A stretch of DNA of 64,000 bases from Synechococcus sp. C9 (GCF_022984075.1 NZ_JALAAD010000001.1:1530455-1594454); one strand, 5' to 3'. Shown: positions 51,918-60,966, numbered from the stretch's first letter. The notes: generated by a model not told the origin, from the letters alone. Numbers and translations: made by a program.

Positions 51918-52310
51918 TTAATCCTGGATATAGGGTTCACCCCGCACCAAAGCCATTTCCGCCCGCAGAAATTCCCGACCCAGATAGGCCGCATGGCTGA
52001 GTTGGCTGACCGGCTGAAAGGTTTGGCATTCTTCAAAAATCTGCACACAGAGTTCTTTGGCGGTGCGCCCCCGAAAGATATGGCTGGGTTCCCGTTGGAC
52101 GGCCCCCCGGGCGGGGATGGGTTGGCCGGTATCGGGGTCAACGGCTAAGCCCCGGGCATCAATGGCGGTGGTGAACCATTTGGCGTAGATGTAGCCCTCC
52201 TGGGGGTCAATGTAAATAATGAAATAACCCGCCGGGTCGAGGTCGAGGTGGCGTTTGGAAAGATTTTCATCAATGCAACGGATTTGTTCCGCCCAATCAA
52301 TGGACATCAT
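51918..52310 (-). CDS. DUF4346 cyanobacterial protein
   Basis: A 130-residue protein starting MMSIDWAEQIRCIDENLSKR. Domain motifs: DPAGYFIIYIDPQEGYIYAKW, GLAVDPDTGQPIPARGAV and FRGRTAKELCVQIFEE, with SHAAYLGREFLRAEMALVRG near the end, characteristic of DUF4346 in cyanobacteria. Function unknown; homologs sometimes sit beside pterin or photosynthesis genes. It is divergent from the permease gene with essentially no gap if the permease ATG at 52309 is used. Confidence 0.78.
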   Translation of the reverse strand: MMSIDWAEQIRCIDENLSKRHLDLDPAGYFIIYIDPQEGYIYAKWFTTAIDARGLAVDPDTGQPIPARGAVQREPSHIFRGRTAKELCVQIFEECQTFQPVSQLSHAAYLGREFLRAEMALVRGEPYIQD

Positions 52311-53403
52311 GGCAACAGTTACGGGGACGAAGTTTGGGTATTCTTTCTATTGTGACCTGTTTGGGGTAGTCCTGGTGGGGCGGTGGCAACAGATACGCAA
52401 TTATGTGCTGGTGCGTTTGCTCCTGGCACCGGTGATGCTCTGGACGGTGGTGACGTTGGTGTTTTTGCTATTGCGGGCAACGCCGGGGGACCCGGTGGAT
52501 GCGATTTACGGGGGGCGGGCACCAGCGTCGGTGAAGGAAGCTCTGCGGGTTCAGTTGGGCTTGGATCAGCCCTTGTGGGGGCAATACCTGGCTTATCTGG
52601 GGCAATTGCTCCGGGGGGATTTGGGCACCTCCCTGACCGAACCGGGGCGCTCGGTGGGGGAAATCATTGGGGCGTACCTCCCGGCTACGGTGGAATTGGG
52701 GCTGGCAGGCTTTCTGGTGGCGGCGGGGCTGGGGGTGGGACTGGGGTTAATGACTGGCAGTCGCCCGGAGTCTAGCCCTTTGACGATTGGGGGTAAGGTA
52801 TTTAGTTTGGTGAGCTATGCGGTGCCCCTGTTTTGGCTGGGGATGCTCTTGCAGTTGTGGTTGAGTGTGAATTGGCGGTGGTTTCCCTTGGGGGTGCGGT
52901 TTCCAGTGCAGGAGATGCCCCCGGCGGGAGCGACCGGGTTATATGTGCTGGACAGTCTGCTGGCTGGTAATTGGCGGCAGTTGCGAATTGCCCTGCATCA
53001 CTTAGCCCTACCGAGTCTGACCTTGGGGGTGGTCTTGAGCGGCCTGCTGGAACGGATGGTGCGGGTGCAGGTGCGGGCGCAGTGGCGGGGGGATTACGTC
53101 GAGGCGGCTCGGGCGAGGGGCATTCCCGTCCGGTGGCTGTTGGGGCATCATGTATTACCCAATGCCCTGATTCCGGTGGTTGCTCTGCTGGGATTAACCT
53201 TGGCTTCCCTACTGGGGGGGGCGATTGTTACGGAAGTGACATTTTCCTGGCCGGGGTTGGCGAACCGTTTGTATGAGGCGATCAATCTGCGAGACTATCC
53301 CACCGTGCAGGGAATTGTGGTGTTTTTGGCAGTGGTGGTGGTGGTTTTGAGCATTCTTATTGATGTATTAACCGCCTTTATTGACCCCCGGGTGCAGTTG
53401 TGA
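52309..53403 (+). CDS. Oligopeptide/dipeptide-type ABC transporter permease (DppB-like)
   Basis: About 364 residues from ATG 52309, or 342 from the GTG at 52375, which starts VGRWQQIRNYVLVRLLLAPV like a typical DppB and is equally likely. Six transmembrane helices. Motifs: VFLLLRATPGDPVDA, GLDQPLWGQYLAYLGQLLRG, DYVEAARARGIPVRWLLG (EAA loop) and FSWPGLANRLYEAINLRDYP. It imports peptides together with a DppC, ATPases and a binding protein; none adjoins it. The solute-binding lipoprotein at 2.7 kb is a possible partner. Coding composition is high in Gly/Leu as in the family. Confidence 0.87.
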   Translation: MATVTGTKFGYSFYCDLFGVVLVGRWQQIRNYVLVRLLLAPVMLWTVVTLVFLLLRATPGDPVDAIYGGRAPASVKEALRVQLGLDQPLWGQYLAYLGQLLRGDLGTSLTEPGRSVGEIIGAYLPATVELGLAGFLVAAGLGVGLGLMTGSRPESSPLTIGGKVFSLVSYAVPLFWLGMLLQLWLSVNWRWFPLGVRFPVQEMPPAGATGLYVLDSLLAGNWRQLRIALHHLALPSLTLGVVLSGLLERMVRVQVRAQWRGDYVEAARARGIPVRWLLGHHVLPNALIPVVALLGLTLASLLGGAIVTEVTFSWPGLANRLYEAINLRDYPTVQGIVVFLAVVVVVLSILIDVLTAFIDPRVQL

Positions 53404-53540
53404 TCAGGGTGTATAAATACTCAGAATAATTTCTATTTTTACTTAACAATTCCTTCGGAGCTATTAAGCCTTTTGGTAGAGAATTTCCGCAGGTTCCACT
53501 GAGGTGATTACACTGGATTAAAGACCCCCCCAGGCACATT

Positions 53541-54494
53541 ATGGACGTGACATCTTGTTTGATCAATTGCTTACCGATTGGGGTAGTCCTGACCGAGGAG
53601 GGGGGGCGGATTTTGCATTGCAATCAGGTGATGGCGGATTGGTTTTCCCTTGATCCCCAGCAGGTACAGGGCAATGGGATTACGGAATTTTGGCCGGAGT
53701 TGGCCGCCTATTTGCGGTGGCAGGAATTGGGGGGACGGGTGCGGTTATCCACCCCGGAGGGTTGGCTGATGATGCGGGTGCTGGTGCGGAAGTTAGCCCA
53801 GGGGGCGCAGGGGTGGTTGGTGTGGAGTTTTGTGCCGGAACATAGCCGGGATTTGGAGCAGTCCCAGCAGGAATTTATTGACACCATTAGCCACGAATTG
53901 CGTACCCCGTTGACCAGTATCAAGGGGTTTGTGGATACCCTCTTGGCACCGCAAAATCGTTTTAGCCGTAGCCAGACCCGCCATTTTTTGGAGATTGTCC
54001 AGACCCAGGTGGCGCAACTGTCCGCTTTGGTGGAGGGGGTGTTGGCGGTGTCCCGCTCGCCGGTACTGCCGGGGCATTTTCGGCCGGTACAGGTGGGGGA
54101 TTTGGTGCCCCAGGTGATGCAGGATTTGGCGGTGCGGCATGGGGAGGAGCGGGTCGAGTGGCGCATTCAGGATTTGCCTGCGGTGTGGAGTGACCCGGGC
54201 TTGTTGGTGCCGATTCTGGTGCAGGTGTTGGACTACGCCCTGACCCATACGCCGGTGGATACCCGGGTGCAGGTGCGGGGTTGTCCGGGGGGGACGGGGG
54301 TGCAAATCGGGGTGCCGGAGTTGGATTTGGGGGAACTATGGTATCCCTTTGGGCCGACCCGACCAGGGATGGGGCTGTATGTGGCGCAGATGTTGGTGGA
54401 GCGGTTGCAGGGGCGGTTACTCCTGGGACAGGGACTGACGTTGGAATTGCCCCGGGCGGCTCGAATGACAACACCAGTAGCGGGTTTGTCCTAG
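53541..54494 (+). CDS. Histidine kinase-like protein with PAS domain and eroded ATP site
   Basis: A 317-residue cytosolic protein with no membrane segment. PAS-like domain 1-100 (LPIGVVLTEEGGRILHCNQV), HisKA with His118 in IDTISHELRTPLTSIKGFVD. The HATPase is shorter than normal and lacks standard boxes: the N-box reads LDYALTHTP where NAxKYTP is usual, and the DxGxGI box is absent (GVPELDLGELWYPFG). GMGLYVAQMLV remains of the G2 box. It may be an inactive or phosphatase-biased kinase, or a mutated gene. No response regulator adjoins it. Confidence 0.75.
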   Translation: MDVTSCLINCLPIGVVLTEEGGRILHCNQVMADWFSLDPQQVQGNGITEFWPELAAYLRWQELGGRVRLSTPEGWLMMRVLVRKLAQGAQGWLVWSFVPEHSRDLEQSQQEFIDTISHELRTPLTSIKGFVDTLLAPQNRFSRSQTRHFLEIVQTQVAQLSALVEGVLAVSRSPVLPGHFRPVQVGDLVPQVMQDLAVRHGEERVEWRIQDLPAVWSDPGLLVPILVQVLDYALTHTPVDTRVQVRGCPGGTGVQIGVPELDLGELWYPFGPTRPGMGLYVAQMLVERLQGRLLLGQGLTLELPRAARMTTPVAGLS

Positions 54495-54535
54495 GTCGTG
54501 GTGATCTTGTTATCTTGGGAACCGCTCTTAAAGTC

Positions 54536-54624
54536 TTGAGAATGGAACAGGGGTCGCAGGGGCACCGCCCCCGTCCTTGGTTCTGGAGAATTTCTGTTTG
54601 TTAATCAAGTAGGATTGCTATATT
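54536..54624 (-). repeat. Short interspersed repeat copy I
   Basis: TTGAGAATGGAACAGGGGTC start, core CGCAGGGGCACCGCCCCCG, TTCTGGAGAATTTCTG and right end TAGGATTGCTATA. Left inverted end is missing. Confidence 0.8.
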
Positions 54625-54630
54625 TATTAA

Positions 54631-54716
54631 TTTCTATTTAGGGCATTTCTAAAAATAGGTCGCAGGGGCACCGCCCCCGTCTATGGTTCTCGATAGCCTG
54701 CGTGGCGTAGCCATTA
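54631..54716 (-). repeat. Short interspersed repeat copy J (partial) with GCGTGGCGTAGCC palindrome
   Basis: Core GTCGCAGGGGCACCGCCCC followed by GCCTGCGTGGCGTAGCC. The DNA 54725-54771 then shows another relic shared with 20951-21006. Confidence 0.7.
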
Positions 54717-54780
54717 ATATCGGCATTTCAGCGAAATAATCTGCCAGTGGCGACAATAATACAGAGGTGCCCTTTATCAA

Positions 54781-55851
54781 TTAAACCCGCACCCAAACCC
54801 CCCAGCGGTACAACCCATACAGCGCCACCCACCATAGCCCCACCATTACCAAAGCAAACCCCAGAGACCCCCCCCACGCCCCCGCCCAGGGCACAAAGGC
54901 ATTTTCAAAGACCCAAGTCCCCAAGGGCGTTTCCCCCACCCGATAAAAGCGCAAACTCCGTCCCAACAATCCCGCCCCCACAAACAGGACAATCGCATTA
55001 CGCCCAAACACCAGCCACGGCCAGCACCAGCCCCGTCGCCCCCACACCTCAATCCACTGGTGCAAACCCGCCAGGGCTAACACCGCCCAACCCCCGCTCC
55101 ACAGCACATAGGAACTTGTCCACAGGGGTTTATTCCAGGGCAGTAGCCCCTGCCAGCCATACCCCAACCCCAACAGCACCAACCCGCCCAACGCCAGGGT
55201 TTTCGGCGCACCGCCCTTGTGCAACCACAGCCCCGCCTCCACGCCCAACAGCACCGTGACCAGAGCGGGTAAGGTTCCCAGCAAACTCTCCGGGTCGCCC
55301 TGGCTAAAAAATGGCGCCAACGGGTACAGATGTTGGGTTCCCAGGAGCCAGCGATCCAACCATGCCCCCCAATTTCCCGTCGGAGTCAGCGGGTCAAGCC
55401 CCACCCCTGGCACTGGCACCCATGTTAGTAAAATGGCATAACTAAGTAATATCAATACCATGAGGCTACGGCGTACCCACGGGCGGGTATAATGCAGGAC
55501 AAACATGGCTGTCAGGTAACACAATGCGATCCGTTGCAGTACGCCCAGCAGACGGATGCGTTCCCAATCGTAGGTGGGAAACCCATTCAGCAATAGACCT
55601 AAAGCGATTAAAACCAATGTGCGCCGCCAGATGCGGACCGGGGAAGCCCCCCGCCGGGAAGATAAAGGCAGTGCCGCCCCCATGATGAATAAAAAAAATG
55701 GAAAAATCAAATCCGTAGGGGTACACCCATGCCATTCGGCGTGGCGCAAAGGGGGCAATACATAAGCCCAACTACCGGGATTATTGACCAGGATCATCGC
55801 CGCCATGGTCATGCCCCGCAAAACATCTAAACTTAACCAACGTTGGGACAT
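54781..55851 (-). CDS. NagX/DUF5009-like acyltransferase membrane protein
   Basis: A 356-residue protein of about ten helices. It starts MSQRWLSLDVLRGMTMAAMI and has NNPGSWAYVLPPLRHAEWHG, DLIFPFFLFIMGAALPLS and YxLW SGGWAV motifs, matching the heparan-alpha-glucosaminide acetyltransferase-like (DUF5009/YeiB-like) group. In other bacteria NagX aids uptake or handling of chitin-derived sugars. Substrate unknown here. Monocistronic; purB is upstream on the same strand with 28 bp between. Confidence 0.82.
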   Translation of the reverse strand: MSQRWLSLDVLRGMTMAAMILVNNPGSWAYVLPPLRHAEWHGCTPTDLIFPFFLFIMGAALPLSSRRGASPVRIWRRTLVLIALGLLLNGFPTYDWERIRLLGVLQRIALCYLTAMFVLHYTRPWVRRSLMVLILLSYAILLTWVPVPGVGLDPLTPTGNWGAWLDRWLLGTQHLYPLAPFFSQGDPESLLGTLPALVTVLLGVEAGLWLHKGGAPKTLALGGLVLLGLGYGWQGLLPWNKPLWTSSYVLWSGGWAVLALAGLHQWIEVWGRRGWCWPWLVFGRNAIVLFVGAGLLGRSLRFYRVGETPLGTWVFENAFVPWAGAWGGSLGFALVMVGLWWVALYGLYRWGVWVRV

Positions 55852-55879
55852 GGGTGGTGTCCAAGCAAGTTATGTAATA

Positions 55880-57175
55880 CTAAATATTCAGCCGTTGATA
55901 AATTGCATCTAAATTTTGCAGGTGGGCTTCGGGGTCAAAACAAGCCGCAATTGCTTCAGGGGATAAATACTTTTGAACCGTGGCATCCCGTTCGACCAAA
56001 GCCCGAAAATCCCCCCCCTCCCGATTCCAGGCTTGATGGGCAAGACTTTGCACCAATTGATAAGCATCCTCCCGGCTCATCCCCTTTTGCACCAGGGATA
56101 AGAGGACTTGTTGACTAAAAATCACCCCACCGTAGCGATACAAATTCCGGCGCATATTCTCCGGGTAAATCTGTAGGGTTTGTACCAAATCCGTCAATTC
56201 CACCAGCATAAAATGCGCCACAATACTCGCATCCCCCATCGCCACCCGCTCCACCGCACTGTGGGAAATATCCCGCTCATGCCAGAGGGCAACATTTTCT
56301 AAACCAGCAGTCGCATACCCCCGCAGTAACCGTGCCAACCCGGTGAGCCGCTCGGAACGGATGGGATTGCGCTTGTGGGGCATGGCGGACGACCCCTTTT
56401 GTCCTGGGGCGAAAAATTCCTCCACCTCCAGCACCTCGGTCCGTTGCAAATGCCGAATTTCCACCGCAAACCGCTCCAGGGAAGCCCCCAACAGTGCCAG
56501 TACCTGGAGGTATTCCGCATGGCGGTCCCGACTGATCACCTGGGTCGAGGCACAATCCGGGGTCAAGCCCAAACTCTGGCAGGCCAGTACCTCCACCCGG
56601 GGGTCGAGATGGGCGTAGGTGCCCACCGCTCCGGAGATTTTCCCCACCGCCACCTGGGTGCGTAACCGGGTCAACCGCTCCCGCTGTCTCAATAATTCCG
56701 CCAGCCACCCCGCCAACTTGAACCCAAAGGTGATCGGTTCAGCATGAATGCCGTGGGAACGCCCGACCATCACCGTGTGCCGATGCCGCTGGGCCTGGGA
56801 GCGCACCACCTGGATCAACTGTTCCACCTGCGCCAGGATGACTTCCAAACTCCCCACCATCTGCAACGCCAACCCCGTATCCAACACATCCGAACTGGTC
56901 AACCCCAGATGTACATAACGCCCCGCCTCCCCCAACGATTCATTAAGATTGGTTAAAAATGCGATCACATCATGGCGCACCGTCTGCTCGATTTCCTGGA
57001 TGCGTTGGGGGTCAAACCGAGCCTGTTGGCGAATCTGGGTCATGATTTCAACGGGAATATTGCCCAGGGTGGTTTGGGCTTCACACACCGCCAATTCCAC
57101 GTCCAGCCAGGTCTGAAACTTGGCAGTCTCCGTCCAAAATTTACCCATAGCGGGCAGGGTATAGCGTTCGATCAC
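55880..57175 (-). CDS. purB: Adenylosuccinate lyase
   Basis: A 431-residue fumarase/aspartase-superfamily enzyme. N-terminus MIERYTLPAMGKFWTETAKF; TSSDVLDTGLALQM; GRSHGIHAEPITFGFK with the catalytic His; and the family signature KGSSAMPHKRNPIRSERLTG. It catalyses two steps of purine synthesis (SAICAR and adenylosuccinate cleavage). The next gene downstream on this strand is the NagX-like protein. About 237 bp separate it from the divergent DUF928 gene, including a GCTTGCGTGGCGTCGCC palindrome at 57207-57225. Confidence 0.96.
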   Translation of the reverse strand: MIERYTLPAMGKFWTETAKFQTWLDVELAVCEAQTTLGNIPVEIMTQIRQQARFDPQRIQEIEQTVRHDVIAFLTNLNESLGEAGRYVHLGLTSSDVLDTGLALQMVGSLEVILAQVEQLIQVVRSQAQRHRHTVMVGRSHGIHAEPITFGFKLAGWLAELLRQRERLTRLRTQVAVGKISGAVGTYAHLDPRVEVLACQSLGLTPDCASTQVISRDRHAEYLQVLALLGASLERFAVEIRHLQRTEVLEVEEFFAPGQKGSSAMPHKRNPIRSERLTGLARLLRGYATAGLENVALWHERDISHSAVERVAMGDASIVAHFMLVELTDLVQTLQIYPENMRRNLYRYGGVIFSQQVLLSLVQKGMSREDAYQLVQSLAHQAWNREGGDFRALVERDATVQKYLSPEAIAACFDPEAHLQNLDAIYQRLNI

Positions 57176-57412
57176 GGGGAAGGTTCCAGCACAGCAGTTC
57201 TATCCTATAGCTTGCGTGGCGTCGCCATCGCCCCCGGTGTGCCAAATCACCGCCATTAATTTATCCCCATCACCATCATTTCCAGACCCCTCGGCTAATC
57301 TAGGATCAAGAGCGAATGTGTGGAACATCCAGCCGATGTCCGCCTTCGTAGTATTCAGCAGTTGGAACCAGTCCGGTGTTTAATTTTGTTTCATTTCCTT
57401 AGGAGTATTCCC

Positions 57413-58174
57413 ATGATGGCTCGCCTCCGATCCTTGCTGACTGCCACCACCTTGGCTGTAACTCTAGCGGCGGCTCCCGCCCAAGCCAATCCCCTCCAAA
57501 ATTGGGCTGGTCGTTTGTTGGAATGGGGTCAAAGACGACCCACCCCCAGTACGACGAGTGTGACCGGGTTTGTCCCGCCCGCTGGGGGATTGCCCGCCAA
57601 TCGGGAAGGGGGTGCCGCCCGGGGTGCCGTGTGTCCCTTTAGCAACCAACGGCTGACCGCCCTCCTGCCCAGTTCCAATCTGGGGTTAACCGCCTCGGCT
57701 CGCCCCAGCCTGTTTTTCTACCTGCCTCCCACCGAAGGACGCAGTGTCGAGTTTCTCCTCCAGGACAGCCGGGGGGCGGAACTGTACCAAAGCACCACCC
57801 GAATTAACCAATCGGGGATTGTGCGGATTGACCTGCCCAGCAATGCCCCGGAACTGGAAGTGGGACAGACCTACCAGTGGTACCTGTCCGTGATCTGCGA
57901 CCCGAAAGACCGCACCGCTGATTTGTACGTCCAGGGCTGGGTACAACGGGTGGCCATGCCGGAGAACCTGCAACGGCAACTGCAACAGGCACCTGCTAAT
58001 GAACGCCCCTACATCTACGCCAGCGCCGGTTTGTGGCATGAAACCCTAGCGACCCTGTTCGAGTTGCGCCAAGCTCAACCGGGGAACACCACCTTGCAAG
58101 CTGACTGGATCGCCCTTCTGCGGATGGAAGGACTGGATAAGGTAGCGCAGGAACCCCTGGCTGGTCGGCTCTAG
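57413..58174 (+). CDS. DUF928 exported protein
   Basis: A 253-residue protein with signal peptide MMARLRSLLTATTLAVTLAA ending PAQA. Domain features: LTASARPSLFFYLPP, FLLQDSRGAELYQSTTRI, GIVRIDLPSNAPELEVGQTY and WYLSVICDP, typical of DUF928 in cyanobacteria, which are often next to CHAT-domain or two-component genes. Function unknown. GGAG lies 9 bases before the ATG. A strong terminator follows at 58210. Confidence 0.86.
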   Translation: MMARLRSLLTATTLAVTLAAAPAQANPLQNWAGRLLEWGQRRPTPSTTSVTGFVPPAGGLPANREGGAARGAVCPFSNQRLTALLPSSNLGLTASARPSLFFYLPPTEGRSVEFLLQDSRGAELYQSTTRINQSGIVRIDLPSNAPELEVGQTYQWYLSVICDPKDRTADLYVQGWVQRVAMPENLQRQLQQAPANERPYIYASAGLWHETLATLFELRQAQPGNTTLQADWIALLRMEGLDKVAQEPLAGRL

Positions 58175-58209
58175 GGGGACAAAAAGTTAGCTTAATTTGA
58201 GCGATGGGG

Positions 58210-58240
58210 TTGGGGTCAAAGGCTCCGACCCAATTTTTTT
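58210..58240 (+). terminator. Rho-independent terminator after the DUF928 gene
   Basis: TTGGGGTC (58210-58217) pairs with GACCCAA (58227-58233) with one bulged G, and is followed by TTTTTTT. Textbook stem plus U-run, 36 bp after the stop. Confidence 0.82.
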
Positions 58241-58245
58241 ATCTA

Positions 58246-58276
58246 TACATAGCCATCCTACTTGATTAACAAACAG
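58246..58276 (+). repeat. Short interspersed repeat copy K, left half
   Basis: TACATAGCCATCCTACTTGA followed by TTAACAAACAG, the beginning of the repeat, cut at TA by the IS630 element. The right half resumes at 59238. Confidence 0.82.
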
Positions 58277-58278
58277 TA

Positions 58279-59235
58279 TAGTCATTTTTAATAAAAATGC
58301 AACATTTTATGAGAAGAGGGTGTAAGATAGAAGAGAAGTAGGAATTAAGGAGAAGAATCAGGATGTGTTACAGTCTGGATTTACGGAAAAAGGTGATAAG
58401 TTTCATTGAGAACGGGAATAGTATCACGAAAGCGGCGCGAATCTTCGGCATCAACCGAGCAACCGTGTACCGGTGGCTAGACAGACCCAATCTGGAGCGC
58501 ACGAGAGTAGTGAGAAGGAAGAGGAAAATCGATATTGCCAGACTGAATCAAGATGTGGAGAAATACCCCGATAAGACTCTTCAGCAAAGAGCACAAGAGT
58601 TTGGGGTAGTGCCAAGCTCAATATATTATCAATTGAAGCGGCTAAATATCACGAGAAAAAAAACAGTTTCGCTATCGAGAAAGAAATCATTCCGATAGAA
58701 TATTACACTACCGGACATTGAGAGAATTAATCAAGAAGTATGGGATAGAAAGTCTGCTATTTATTGATGAGACGGGCTTTGAGAGGTTCGTCAGTCTGAT
58801 TTATGGTTGGGCTAAACGGGGAAAAAAGATTTATGGAGAGCGTCAGGGACGGCGGTATAAACGAGAGAATCTCGTAGCGGGTCGGCGCAAACATAGCAAG
58901 GATTTAATTGCTCCCATGCTATTTGACGGCAGTTTAGATGCGGTGACTTTTGAGCGATGGTTAGAGGTGCATTTATTACCAGCATTGACGAGACTATCGG
59001 TGTTAATTTTGGACAACGCACCGATTCATCGTAAGAAACGCATTCGAGAATTAGTGGAAGCGGCGGGGCATATCGTATTATTTTTGCCAACTTATTCCCC
59101 AGACCTCAATGACATTGAGCATGACTTTAGCGCATTAAAAAAATTGAGGATGTACGCTCCCCCTGGTACCACCATTGATGAAGTCATTCGTAATTATTGC
59201 GCAAGTTAGTGTCGCATTCTAAACCGAAATGACTA
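58279..59235 (+). mobile_element. IS630-family insertion sequence inside repeat copy K
   Basis: TA dinucleotides at 58277-58278 and 59236-59237 flank the element as expected for TA-target IS630/Tc1 transposons. Left end TAGTCATTTTTAATAAAAAT and right end (complement) TAGTCATTTCGGTTTAGAAT are inverted repeats. It encodes a two-frame transposase. The repeat copy it broke rejoins as ...AACAAACAG-TA-ATTCTCCAGAACC. MITEs with the same ends lie at 7147 and 45592. Confidence 0.9.
58363..59209 (+). CDS. IS630-family transposase in two frames (frameshift at A8)
   Basis: First frame 58363-58698: MCYSLDLRKKVISFIENGNS with a helix-turn-helix (ITKAARIFGINRATVYRWLD). Second frame from about 58655 to 59209: HSDRILHYRTLRELIKKYG then LLFIDETGFERF (first Asp), LSVLILDNAPIHR (second Asp) and YSPDLNDIEHDFSALKK (Glu), the DDE triad of IS630. 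The frames meet in an eight-A run (58655-58662): moving one base joins TRKK to QFRYRERNHSDRI. In this family such A runs allow programmed slippage, so this may be a working gene rather than a mutation. Confidence 0.85.
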
Positions 59236-59237
59236 TA

Positions 59238-59307
59238 ATTCTCCAGAACCAAGTACGGGGGCGGTGCCCCTGCGACCCCTGTTCCACTCTCATTTAGGAT
59301 TGCTATA
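59238..59307 (+). repeat. Short interspersed repeat copy K, right half
   Basis: ATTCTCCAGAACCAAGTACG, core GGGGGCGGTGCCCCTGCG and right end TAGGATTGCTATA. Confidence 0.82.
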
Positions 59308-59580
59308 ACAATTCTGCTTGATTAACGAATAAAAATTTCCCAAAACCAAGGACGGGGCGGTGTCCCTACGACCCTTAATTTTATGATTGCCATACAACCA
59401 GTGGTAAATCTATTAGGTAAAAAGATAATTTCAAGAACCAAAACCGGTTGGTGTCCCTGTGACTCTTGATTTTATAATTGCCATACAACCAGTGGTGAAT
59501 CTATTAGGTAAAAAGATAATTTCAAGAACCAAAACGGGGCACTGCCCTGCGACCGCTAACTTTGAATTGATAGAGGTACT
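59308..59580. repeat. Tandem variant repeats (91-bp period)
   Basis: ATTGCCATACAACCAGTGGT begins at 59386 and again at 59477, a 91-bp tandem duplication of a diverged repeat unit with AGATAATTTCAAGAACCAAAAC. The last unit ends in CTGCGACCGCTAACTTTGAA, a tail shared with the array at 61.1 kb. Confidence 0.78.
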
Positions 59581-59634
59581 CTCAATTGTATTTTGCCGTG
59601 TGTTTATCGTGACGGTTCCGGCATTGCCGATGGC

Positions 59635-60918
59635 TCAACCGGAGGAATTCACAATTTTCACCGGCGATTTGTCCCGCAGACCATCCCCACCCCGCAGGAC
59701 AATTTTCTGACCAGGACGGAGTTCGGGATGGCGGATCACCACTTGAGTGCCCATATCCATCACCAATTCCACCGGTACGGCTTGGGCTTGGGGGGGGTCG
59801 CCCGTCTGGATCGTAAATACCAACCATTCCTGATTCCGCCTGGTGAGGGCATCCCGGGGAATGACTAAACCGGGAGTACTATTACTTTGTAAATCAGCTT
59901 GTACCGCCATCCCTGGCAATAGTCCGGTTGGGGGGTTGCTCAGGCGAATGCGTGCCTGTTGGCGGCGGGAACTGGGGTCGGTGGCGGGAACTACCGCACT
60001 GATGGAGGCTGTGGTTTGCCAGCCCGGGAGACTGCGGCTGGTGAGGGTGACGCTTTGACCGGGACGGATTTGCCCCGCTAGGGTTTCCGCCAATTCCAGG
60101 TAAATGTCCAGGGCACTGGCATCCACCAGGGTCACCACCGGGTCACCGTTTTCTACGAGACTGCCCACACTCACCGCTCGGGTACGGATGGCACCATCAC
60201 TGGGAGCGGTAATGCGAGTGCGTTGTTTTTGTAATTCTAATTGCTGTACTAGAGCTTGGGCGGTGGCAACCCGTGCCCGTTGGCTGTCCCGTTCTTCTTG
60301 AGTGGCTCCCGCTTGGGCTTCGGCGAGGGCGGCTTGGGCACGCAGGCGATTGCTCCGGGCATCCTCTAAGGCGGTGCGGGCTTCCACCAAGGCTCGTTCG
60401 GCGATGGCTCCCTCTTTGACCAGTTGGGTGTCCCGGTTCAGACGGTCTTGGGCTTCCCGTTCCCGGGCTTGGGCGGCTTTGAGTTCCGCTTGCCGTTGGG
60501 CAATAATCTCCGGGCGGGTGCCAACTTCCAGGCGAGCCAGGGCACTGCGTTCTTCCGCCAGGCGGGCTTGGGCTTGGGCAAGGGCAAGGGTTTGGTCGCT
60601 GTTATCCAAAATGACCAGGGTTTGCCCCCTACGCACCCGGTCCCCCGGTTGTACTAAAATTTCCCGTACCAACCCACTGGTCTGTGCCCGAATGGTGGCT
60701 TGGGTGAGGGCTTCTACCTGTCCCAACAGGGTCGTGCGGGTGACCCCTGTGCCGCTTTGAACTGTGGTCACTTCGACGGGACGGGGGGGTGGGGTTTTTT
60801 TGCCCGCAGGGGGTGTCGGAGGGCGCAACCAAACTGCTATGCCCCAGAGGATGCCCGCCCCAGGGAGCAACCACCATCCGTATTTGAACCATTGGCGAGG
60901 GGAAGCCATAGCCATCAC
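59635..60918 (-). CDS. RND-type efflux periplasmic adaptor (membrane fusion protein)
   Basis: A 427-residue HlyD/MFP protein. Membrane anchor at about 13-30 (GWWLLPGAGILWGIAVWL), barrel-sandwich start VEALTQATIRAQTSGLVREI, a coiled-coil hairpin (about 105-235) rich in AQAR, EAQDRL and RAQAALAEAQ heptads, then RTRITAPSDGAIRTRAVSVG (lipoyl-like) and a beta-barrel with LPGMAVQADL. It links an inner-membrane pump to an outer-membrane channel. No pump or channel gene is adjacent, so partners must be elsewhere. Confidence 0.88.
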   Translation of the reverse strand: MMAMASPRQWFKYGWWLLPGAGILWGIAVWLRPPTPPAGKKTPPPRPVEVTTVQSGTGVTRTTLLGQVEALTQATIRAQTSGLVREILVQPGDRVRRGQTLVILDNSDQTLALAQAQARLAEERSALARLEVGTRPEIIAQRQAELKAAQAREREAQDRLNRDTQLVKEGAIAERALVEARTALEDARSNRLRAQAALAEAQAGATQEERDSQRARVATAQALVQQLELQKQRTRITAPSDGAIRTRAVSVGSLVENGDPVVTLVDASALDIYLELAETLAGQIRPGQSVTLTSRSLPGWQTTASISAVVPATDPSSRRQQARIRLSNPPTGLLPGMAVQADLQSNSTPGLVIPRDALTRRNQEWLVFTIQTGDPPQAQAVPVELVMDMGTQVVIRHPELRPGQKIVLRGGDGLRDKSPVKIVNSSG

Positions 60919-60966
60919 CCTATCTCAGGTTGATAGATTCAATTATCACTATATCTTAAGTTAAGA

